Positions 1 to 4,983 of a stretch of DNA of 18,327 nt are shown in pieces. The stretch lies in NCBI GenBank assembly GCA_964342805.1, contig CAYFHQ010000077.1, positions 1 through 18,327 on the forward strand. Direction: 5' to 3'. The first letter of the stretch is position 1, and every line of letters begins with the position of its first letter. The position numbers and the translations under genes were made by a program. Below the pieces are notes generated by a model. It searched no databases. It was not told the DNA's origin and saw nothing but the letters and a program-made list of their open reading frames with translations. This DNA is from CAYFHQ01 sp964342805 (GTDB lineage Bacteria; Bacillota; Clostridia; Peptostreptococcales; Acidaminobacteraceae).

Positions 1-76
1 TACCTGATCAATCTTTCTTCTGTTTTACACTTGACTTTTCATAGCTGGTCTCCTTTATGTAACCAATAGCCAAACC

Positions 77-1093
77 TTATACAAATAGTTTTGAATGATC
101 AATCTCGTCCAGGGTGTTGGCGCCGGTCATCACCATGGCGTCCACCAACTCCGTCTTGAGCTGATCATAATAAGCAATAACACCCTCTTGACCGCCACCG
201 AAGACAGCCGTGACAAAGGGCCTGCAAATCATGACCCCGTCTGCCCCAAGGGCCAAGGCCTTGAAAACATCTAGGCCACTTCTAAAACCACCGTCAATGA
301 GGACCTTCATACGGCCCTGGACGGCTTCAACAATCTCAGGTAGGACTTCAATGGTCGCAGGTGTCTGGTCAAGGACCCGACCACCATGGTTAGACACCAC
401 GATGGCTGACACACCCGCTTCAAGGGCTTTTAGGGCTCCTTTTACCGTCATAACTCCCTTTAGAATGAAAGGCAGCTTGTTAGAAGAAGTGATCTGCTTC
501 AATTGCTCCATGGACAAGGGACCTACGGGCTTGTCCTGCTTGGCCAAAAATGCCAGGCCAGCTGCGTCAATGTCCATGGCGATGGCCATGGCACCCGCAT
601 CTTCTGCCATCTTTACTTTCTTGTCTATGGTTGGCATTTCCCAGGGTTTAATGGTTGGAATCCCCCACCCGCCCAGGGCCTTAATGGCTTCAATCGTTCC
701 CTCATAAACAGCATCAACTGCCCCGTCACCGGTAAATGCAACTGTACCTGACTGGCGCGCCCCTTCCAGAACAGCCTGGGAATAGGTCAGGTCATTGTAC
801 TTGTCGCTGTAGTGCATTTGGACAGCACCCACTGGCGCAGTAAAGACCGGTAGGTCAAAGGTCTTTCCAAACAGCTCCAGGGTCGTGTCGGTCTTGGTTT
901 TCCCATAGAGGGTGTCCAAGTTTACCTTTATGTCTTGGATCTTGGCATAATTTCGAATAAAGACGCTACCTGTTGCCTTGCCACCGGGACCTGGAATCTG
1001 TCCCTTACAGGCAATCCCATTGCAGACGGGACAGACCTTGCAGTAGGGTCCAATATCTGCCTTTGCTTCTTTCATGACATCTTGAAAATTCAT
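77..1093 (-). CDS. FMN-dependent alpha-hydroxy-acid oxidase/dehydrogenase with N-terminal Cys cluster
   Basis: 338 residues, close to the usual 350-370 of the glycolate/lactate oxidase family (FMN-dependent TIM barrel), which oxidises 2-hydroxy acids such as lactate or glycolate to 2-oxo acids. Visible family signatures are LKGVMT with the flavin-contacting Lys near 212, SNHGGRVLD with catalytic His236 and Arg239, and the phosphate-binding IDGGFRSG (267-274) and GADGVMICRPF segments. The N-terminus carries C18-x2-C21-x2-C24-x4-C29, absent from classical oxidases but, from memory, common in clostridial homologues; it could bind a metal or Fe-S cluster. The start is the ATG at 1093, preceded by GGGAGG; the frame stays open to 1462 but that extension has no ribosome site and no family similarity. 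Divergent from the lysine exporter. The substrate cannot be read from the sequence. In an anaerobe, a dehydrogenase role is as likely as an oxidase. Confidence 0.88.
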   Translation of the reverse strand: MNFQDVMKEAKADIGPYCKVCPVCNGIACKGQIPGPGGKATGSVFIRNYAKIQDIKVNLDTLYGKTKTDTTLELFGKTFDLPVFTAPVGAVQMHYSDKYNDLTYSQAVLEGARQSGTVAFTGDGAVDAVYEGTIEAIKALGGWGIPTIKPWEMPTIDKKVKMAEDAGAMAIAMDIDAAGLAFLAKQDKPVGPLSMEQLKQITSSNKLPFILKGVMTVKGALKALEAGVSAIVVSNHGGRVLDQTPATIEVLPEIVEAVQGRMKVLIDGGFRSGLDVFKALALGADGVMICRPFVTAVFGGGQEGVIAYYDQLKTELVDAMVMTGANTLDEIDHSKLFV

Positions 1094-1124
1094 ATTCCCT
1101 CCCATTTCATGCGTTATCTGTTCC

Positions 1125-1153
1125 ATTATACCAAAATCCGGAGGGGTTTGACG
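1125..1153 (-). promoter_or_regulatory. Extended -10 promoter of the hydroxy-acid oxidase gene
   Basis: On the minus strand a perfect TATAAT (1130-1125) is preceded by TGG, giving an extended -10. The hexamer 17 bases upstream is CGTCAA, a very poor -35, so recognition would rest on the extended -10. It lies about 30 bases upstream of the start codon. The -35 position is the same six bases used as the -35 of the divergent exporter promoter. Confidence 0.6.
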
Positions 1154-1176
1154 ATGCCCCATGCCCATGTTATGCT
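1148..1176 (+). promoter_or_regulatory. SigA-type promoter of the LysO exporter genes
   Basis: TTGACG (1148-1153), a 17-base spacer and TATGCT (1171-1176) form a good vegetative promoter. The predicted transcript would start near 1183, leaving a leader of only about 20 bases that contains AAGGAGG (1194-1200). A lysine riboswitch therefore has no room here. Confidence 0.65.
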
Positions 1177-1205
1177 CAGTCCGTAGCATTTTGAAGGAGG
1201 TTCTC

Positions 1206-1478
1206 ATGTGGAAGATCATTTTGTTTCTCGTTGCCGGAATTGCCATAGGCAACCGTCTTAATCTCAATGACTCAGGAAAAGCAGTCAACGGCAGACTCCA
1301 ACAAATAGGTTTGCTCCTGCTTTTGCTTGCCATGGGCATTTCCATTGGACTCAATGAAAGTGTCTTGGCCGATATCAGTAGCATTGGCTGGCAGTCCATC
1401 GCCTTTGCCTTTAGTACGACCTTTGGGTCCATTCTGGCCGTTTGGCTGGTGAGTCGTTTCATATATAAGGGGGTTTAA
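1206..1478 (+). CDS. lysO: LysO lysine exporter, N-terminal part (DUF340-like)
   Basis: 90 residues with three hydrophobic segments (about 2-17, 30-49 and 62-86) and the MGISIG motif at 43-48. This matches the N-terminal portion of the E. coli lysine exporter LysO (YbjE, about 299 residues), where the equivalent reads MGIS. The start is the ATG at 1206, five bases after a full AAGGAGG. The stop codon is immediately followed by the ATG of the next gene, which encodes the rest of the protein, so the two products very likely assemble into one inner-membrane transporter. The split looks natural, because the second half has its own ribosome site. Two-gene LysO arrangements are known in Firmicutes. 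The function, export of lysine or toxic analogues such as thialysine, is taken from the E. coli family member. Confidence 0.8.
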   Translation: MWKIILFLVAGIAIGNRLNLNDSGKAVNGRLQQIGLLLLLLAMGISIGLNESVLADISSIGWQSIAFAFSTTFGSILAVWLVSRFIYKGV

Positions 1479-2075
1479 ATGACCATTCTCATATTCGGTG
1501 CAGTTGTTCTGGGCATTCTAGCAGGTGTCTTTGTGGTCCCCGTGGAATGGGCCGGTCAACTGGACACCCTTTGTACTTGGCTCCTCTCCCTTTTAATCTT
1601 TTCAGTTGGGATTGATATTGGTGCCAACAAGGGTGCCCTGAAAAACATGAGGGAAAAGAGCCTCCTCCTCAGTGGCCTAACCCTGAGTGTTATTATTGGC
1701 AGTGGCCTGGGGGCCATTGGCGTGGGCTATCTCTTAGGCGTGACCCCCAACACTAGCCTGGCCATATCAGCCGGTTATGGTTGGTATAGCCTGTCAGCCA
1801 TCATCCTCAAGGACATGGCTGGAGCAGACGTGGGGGCAGTGGCCTTTCTAACCAATGTCTTTAGGGAAATGTTAGCCTTTGTCCTGATCCCCCTCTTGGC
1901 GGTTCACGTCAACCAGTACACCTCCCTGGCACCTCCCGGTGCCACATCCATGGATACCACCCTGCCCATTATCAGTTCTGTTGCTTCGGAAGACCTGGTC
2001 ATCGTGGCCTTTTTAAACGGTCTCATTTTGTCTACATTGGTGCCGATTCTTGTACCATTTTTCTATGGGCTGTGA
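1479..2075 (+). CDS. lysO: LysO lysine exporter, C-terminal part
   Basis: 198 residues of membrane protein with about six hydrophobic segments. It aligns from memory with the C-terminal two thirds of E. coli LysO: the GYGWYSLSAIIL segment (99-110), FREMLAFVLIPLL (128-140), GATSMDTTLPI (154-164) and the ending LILSTLVPILVPFF are all close to the E. coli sequence. The acidic residues in these segments (Asp47, Glu130, Asp159) are candidates for proton or substrate coupling. It starts at the ATG directly after the stop of the N-terminal gene, with AAGGGGG five bases upstream, so it is translationally coupled and made in similar amount. Together the halves total 288 residues, about the length of the single-chain protein. 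Its stop codon lies within the extended -10 of the next gene's promoter. Confidence 0.85.
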   Translation: MTILIFGAVVLGILAGVFVVPVEWAGQLDTLCTWLLSLLIFSVGIDIGANKGALKNMREKSLLLSGLTLSVIIGSGLGAIGVGYLLGVTPNTSLAISAGYGWYSLSAIILKDMAGADVGAVAFLTNVFREMLAFVLIPLLAVHVNQYTSLAPPGATSMDTTLPIISSVASEDLVIVAFLNGLILSTLVPILVPFFYGL

Positions 2076-2081
2076 TATAAT
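2050..2081 (+). promoter_or_regulatory. Extended -10 promoter of the SEC-C protein gene
   Basis: TATAAT (2076-2081) preceded by TGA gives a TGn extended -10, and the TGA is also the stop codon of the exporter gene. A -35-like TTGTAC at 2050-2055 is spaced 20 bases away, too far to be ideal; the hexamer at 17 bases is TACCAT. The SEC-C gene can thus be transcribed independently of the exporter, although read-through is also possible because I see no terminator between them. Confidence 0.5.
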
Positions 2082-2115
2082 GTGCTGGTTACATTTGAAG
2101 AAAGGATGAATTGAG

Positions 2116-2622
2116 ATGTCTTTATACCAACAATGGGAAGCCAATGCTACCCGAGAAATGTCTCAGCAAGAATACAACACATTCTGGCAAGGCTACCTTG
2201 CAGAGGAGCAAGGCGTTTATGAAAAGATCCTAGGAGAAAACAACCCAAGCCTAAAGGGTTCCCTAAAGGATATCGCAGCATCATTTGACATGGACACAAC
2301 TACATTTGCTGGTTTCCTAGACGGCATTAACACAAGCCTGTCTCAAGAGCTTGACCTAAACGAGCTTACTGAAGAAACCGCACTTGATTTAACAATTGAT
2401 TTTGAAAAGCTATACTGGAACATGCTGGACTGCAAGGCGGAGTGGCTATACACCCTAACGGAGTGGGACGGTGTACTTCCTTCTGACAAGCGAAAAGAAA
2501 TCAAAAAAGAATACAACAAAACAAAGCAAGTGGTTAAGGGCGAAAAAATCGGCCGTAATGACCCTTGTTCATGTGGCAGCGGAAAGAAATACAAGAAGTG
2601 CTGCATGAATAAAGAAGATTAA
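2116..2622 (+). CDS. SEC-C motif zinc-binding protein of unknown function
   Basis: 168 residues. The C-terminus carries a textbook SEC-C zinc-binding motif: GRNDPCSCGSGKKYKKCC with Cys151, Cys153, Cys162 and Cys163 (CxCx8CC), the same motif found at the SecA C-terminus. The N-terminal 130 residues are acidic and probably helical, without a catalytic motif I recognise. Similar small SEC-C proteins are frequent in Clostridia, but their role is not established. Zinc binding, and possibly contact with SecB-like chaperones or nascent chains, is inference from the motif. The start ATG has AAAGGA nine bases upstream. The gene has its own promoter and ends in a bidirectional terminator. Confidence 0.82.
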   Translation: MSLYQQWEANATREMSQQEYNTFWQGYLAEEQGVYEKILGENNPSLKGSLKDIAASFDMDTTTFAGFLDGINTSLSQELDLNELTEETALDLTIDFEKLYWNMLDCKAEWLYTLTEWDGVLPSDKRKEIKKEYNKTKQVVKGEKIGRNDPCSCGSGKKYKKCCMNKED

Positions 2623-2628
2623 AGCAAT

Positions 2629-2666
2629 AAAAAGCGACTCAGTCCAAAGGGAATGGGTCGCTTTTT
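2629..2666. terminator. Bidirectional intrinsic terminator between the SEC-C gene and yhaM
   Basis: A 12-base stem, AAAAAGCGACTC (2629-2640) with GGGTCGCTTTTT (2655-2666), pairs completely apart from one G-U type position. The 14-base loop separates the arms. The arm ends supply a T-run on the plus strand and, read in reverse, a T-run on the minus strand, so it can stop transcription of both converging genes. Confidence 0.85.
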
Positions 2667-2693
2667 CTCTTTCATGGTTCCAAGTGATTTGAC

Positions 2694-3665
2694 TTACACA
2701 TCCTCTTCCAAGGTGTGCAGGGAGGACCGATAAAGACGTCTGCGGTCAAGAACAAAGACGGGGTCTGAAAAGGCACCTGTTTCCTGCTGCTTGAGTACCT
2801 TGGTCATGTCATAGACCCGGGCGTCGATCATGTCGAGGAAGTGAAGCACTTCCGCTTCTGGAATCAGGGGCTTTTTAGGACTTCCAAACTCTGGTTCATA
2901 GTGGTGGCTGAGTACCATATGCTCCAGGAGAACAACAATTTCCGGATCGGCGTCGATGGACTTGCCCACCTCGCTGATCTTTTTAATGCCCATGATGATA
3001 TGGCCCAGAAGCTGGCCACCAAAACTATAGGCCGAAACCACACCCATGTCATCGGCGTCCATTTCATTGATTTTCTCAATATCATGAAGAAGGACACCGG
3101 CATAAAGCAGGTCAGCATTGAGGTTTGGATAGATAGCCGCCATGGACTCGGCGCTTCGAAGCATACGAAGCAGGTGGTACATGAGACCTGAACGCACAGC
3201 GTGGTGGTTGGACTTGGCAGCAGGAGCTGTCATGAGCGCATCTTTATACTCGTCAAAAATGATCTGAACAATGCCACGAATGTCATTGTGCTGGATCTTT
3301 TCAATGTAGGACAGGAGCTCCTTGTGCATGGTTTCAGCCTCAATGGGAGCAGAGGGCACATAGTCAGCCACGTCCATATTGTCAGCGTCTTCAACCAAGC
3401 GTATTTTCTGGATTTTGAACTGGAGGGCATTTTGCCACAGGGTCACATTCCCCCTGATTTTCACCAGTAAACCTGGGGTGAAGACATTCTCTTCATTCCC
3501 CTTGGCGTCCCACAGCTTGGCATTGATCTCACCGGTCTTGTCCGCCAGGGTCAAGTCCAAGTATTTTTTGTGGTTGCTGGACGTCTTGATATTGACTTGT
3601 TTCAGTATGTAAAAGCCTTGCACCTCATCGCCTGCAGCGAATTCAGCAATCTTCTTTTCTATCAT
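2694..3665 (-). CDS. yhaM: 3'-5' exoribonuclease YhaM (OB-fold plus HD domain)
   Basis: 323 residues, close to the 314 of B. subtilis YhaM. An N-terminal OB-fold nucleic-acid-binding domain (about 15-95) is followed by an HD phosphohydrolase domain (about 150-295). Metal-ligand candidates are His155, the HD pair His194-Asp195 in LLHDIEKI, His222, His249 and Asp281 in LDMIDARVYDM. The LSHHYEPEFGSPKKP segment is typical of the family. The protein degrades single-stranded RNA, and in B. subtilis also DNA, from the 3' end in the cytoplasm. I chose the ATG at 3665 because GGAGG lies eight bases upstream. An in-frame ATG at 3680 overlaps this ribosome site, and the frame is open to 3755 without support. 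The gene stands alone, between the upstream isomerase terminator and the bidirectional terminator. Confidence 0.9.
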   Translation of the reverse strand: MIEKKIAEFAAGDEVQGFYILKQVNIKTSSNHKKYLDLTLADKTGEINAKLWDAKGNEENVFTPGLLVKIRGNVTLWQNALQFKIQKIRLVEDADNMDVADYVPSAPIEAETMHKELLSYIEKIQHNDIRGIVQIIFDEYKDALMTAPAAKSNHHAVRSGLMYHLLRMLRSAESMAAIYPNLNADLLYAGVLLHDIEKINEMDADDMGVVSAYSFGGQLLGHIIMGIKKISEVGKSIDADPEIVVLLEHMVLSHHYEPEFGSPKKPLIPEAEVLHFLDMIDARVYDMTKVLKQQETGAFSDPVFVLDRRRLYRSSLHTLEEDV

Positions 3666-3692
3666 GATTTCATCCTCCATTTGATATGTACT

Positions 3693-3721
3693 AGCATACC
3701 ACACAATGGGTTTGTGATGGA
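3693..3721 (-). promoter_or_regulatory. Probable extended -10 promoter of yhaM
   Basis: On the minus strand TGG-TATGCT (3701-3693) forms an extended -10 about 28 bases before the yhaM start. The hexamer 17 bases upstream (TCCATC) is a weak -35. It sits immediately downstream of the T-run of the isomerase terminator, so yhaM appears insulated from the gene upstream. Confidence 0.45.
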
Positions 3722-3760
3722 AAAAAGAAAGCCCCTTGGAATCGCAAAATTCCAAGGGGC
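3721..3760 (-). terminator. Strong intrinsic terminator of the peptidylprolyl isomerase gene
   Basis: A perfect 12-base stem (3731-3742 with 3749-3760, G+C-rich at its base) closes a six-base loop and is followed on the minus strand by TTTCTTTTTT. It begins 13 bases beyond the stop codon of the isomerase gene. Confidence 0.93.
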
Positions 3761-3773
3761 ATACTCTCTTGAA

Positions 3774-4514
3774 TTACTTCACTTCAACGTCGTACTTGGT
3801 CTTAAGACCTTCAACAGTTGTTAGGTAAGCTTCGTTTTGCTTCATAACCTGTACCTGCTGGTGGATCGTTGGCATTGCTTCTTCTAGCGTCTGCTCAGAA
3901 GCTGGCTTTTCGTCCACTTTCTTAATGATGTGGAAACCAAACTGTGTTTGAACTGGAGGAGACATTTCGTCAACCTTCATTTCGAATGCAGCTTGCTCGA
4001 ACTCAGGTACCATTTGGCCCTTGGAGAAGTAGCCTAGGTCGCCACCGCGCTCCTTGGATGGGCAAGAAGAGTACTCTGTTGCAGCGTCTTCGAAGCTCTT
4101 ACCGTCTGCAATTTCAAGAAGTACTTTTTTAACAGTTTCTTCGTCAGAAACAAGGATATGCTTTGCATTTACAGAAGCAGGCTTCTGGAAGTCAGCCTTG
4201 TGGGCTTCGTAGTGGTCCTTGATATCTGTGTCTGTGATTTCTACCTTGTCTAGGAAATCACGTACGAAGAATTGCTTCATTAGGTTGGCCTTCAGTAGTT
4301 CTAGCTCAGCCTTGAAACCTTCTGTAGACTCAATACCTGTTGCTACTGCTTCAGAGTAAAAGAGTTCCTGGTTGATCAGCTCGTTCAGTAGACGCTCTTC
4401 ACCTTCTGGGTTTGCGTACTGGATAGCTGCCTGACCTAGGGATTGCTTTAGTTGCATCATGTGTGATTCTGTAATGTTACGGCCATCAACGACCGCTAAA
4501 ATCTTTTCTGACAT
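3774..4514 (-). CDS. Parvulin-type peptidylprolyl cis-trans isomerase, apparently cytoplasmic
   Basis: 246 residues. An N-terminal SurA/PrsA-like helical chaperone region (about 1-100) precedes a parvulin PPIase domain (about 115-205), shown by AKHILV with His119, ERGGDLGYFSKGQMVPEFEQAAF (start 155) and QFGFHIIKK (191-199). It would accelerate prolyl isomerisation during protein folding. PrsA foldases are normally lipoproteins, but this one begins MSEKILAVVDGRNIT with no signal peptide and no lipobox, so it probably works in the cytoplasm. The start ATG at 4514 has GGAG ten bases upstream. The codons look more biased than those of the neighbouring signalling genes, which may mean strong expression. 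It has its own promoter and terminator. Confidence 0.87.
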   Translation of the reverse strand: MSEKILAVVDGRNITESHMMQLKQSLGQAAIQYANPEGEERLLNELINQELFYSEAVATGIESTEGFKAELELLKANLMKQFFVRDFLDKVEITDTDIKDHYEAHKADFQKPASVNAKHILVSDEETVKKVLLEIADGKSFEDAATEYSSCPSKERGGDLGYFSKGQMVPEFEQAAFEMKVDEMSPPVQTQFGFHIIKKVDEKPASEQTLEEAMPTIHQQVQVMKQNEAYLTTVEGLKTKYDVEVK

Positions 4515-4520
4515 AATATC

Positions 4521-4566
4521 GTCGCTCCTTCACTTAAATTCATTTCATCCTACCATATGGAGCGAC
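4521..4566. repeat. Inverted repeat pairing the isomerase ribosome site with its promoter spacer
   Basis: GTCGCTCC (4521-4528) and GGAGCGAC (4559-4566) are exact 8-base inverted repeats separated by 30 bases. In the minus-strand RNA the downstream arm contains the GGAG ribosome site of the isomerase gene, while the upstream arm lies between the -35 and -10. Only a transcript reading in from the signalling genes would carry both arms. Confidence 0.6.
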
Positions 4567-4575
4567 AAAAGTCTA
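4547..4575 (-). promoter_or_regulatory. Probable promoter of the isomerase gene
   Basis: On the minus strand TAGACT (4575-4570), a 17-base spacer and TAGGAT (4552-4547) preceded by TGG give a moderate promoter with an extended -10. The -35 hexamer directly follows the TAA stop codon of the receiver gene upstream. It would let the isomerase be expressed independently of the signalling cluster. Confidence 0.5.
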
Positions 4576-4974
4576 TTAGTCATCCAATAGTCCCAGGCGA
4601 TTCATAACGTCAACCAGCTTGTCAGTGTCAATGGGTTTTACCGCATAGGCTTCCGACCCAGATTCAAAGGAATCCATGACCCCTTCAGCTGCATTGAGGG
4701 CTGTTGTCATAATGACCTTGGCCCGGTTGTCTGCAGAAATCTCCCTTTCTTTTTCCAACTTACGCATGGTCTTCAGGGCCTTCATGCCGTCCACTTCAGG
4801 CATCATGATATCCAGGCAAACCAGATCATAGTAGTTCTTCTCTTCCAGGGCCATTAAAAATACTTCAATGGCTTCCATGCCATCCACGGTAACGTCACAG
4901 TCACCAAATTGCGACATGAACTTGTACAAGAATTTTCTGCTGACATAGTCGTCTTCTGCAATAAGAATTCGCAT
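4576..4974 (-). CDS. Stand-alone response regulator receiver (CheY-like)
   Basis: 132 residues forming a single receiver domain with no output domain. Acidic pocket E7-D8-D9, phospho-acceptor Asp55 in LVCLDIMMP, switch Thr91 in IMTTAL and Lys113 in VKPID are all present, so it should be phosphorylatable. It is slightly longer than CheY because of a charged insertion around residues 74-84. The start ATG at 4974 has AGGAGG five bases upstream, and that ribosome site overlaps the TAG stop of the hybrid kinase, so the two genes are translationally coupled. This suggests it is the partner or terminal acceptor of that kinase. It is the last gene of the signalling cluster. With no attached effector, it presumably acts by binding a protein target. 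Confidence 0.9.
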   Translation of the reverse strand: MRILIAEDDYVSRKFLYKFMSQFGDCDVTVDGMEAIEVFLMALEEKNYYDLVCLDIMMPEVDGMKALKTMRKLEKEREISADNRAKVIMTTALNAAEGVMDSFESGSEAYAVKPIDTDKLVDVMNRLGLLDD

Positions 4975-4983
4975 GTGAACCTC

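Noticed and set aside
31..60. TTGACT at 31-36 as a plus-strand promoter
   Set aside because: No acceptable -10 is found at 16-18 bases, and nothing on the plus strand follows it except the antisense of the oxidase gene.
1177..1205. Possible lysine riboswitch ahead of the exporter
   Set aside because: The predicted leader is about 20 bases; a lysine riboswitch needs well over 150 bases.
1094..1462. The oxidase reading frame remains open upstream of the chosen start
   Set aside because: The extension has no ribosome site, overlaps the divergent promoters and the exporter gene, and reads as low-quality Met/Ser/Pro-rich sequence with no family similarity.
3731..3760. The hairpin before yhaM as an attenuator or riboswitch of yhaM
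   Set aside because: It is a simple perfect stem with a T-run 13 bases after the isomerase stop, and yhaM has a promoter-like extended -10 downstream of it, so a plain terminator explains it.
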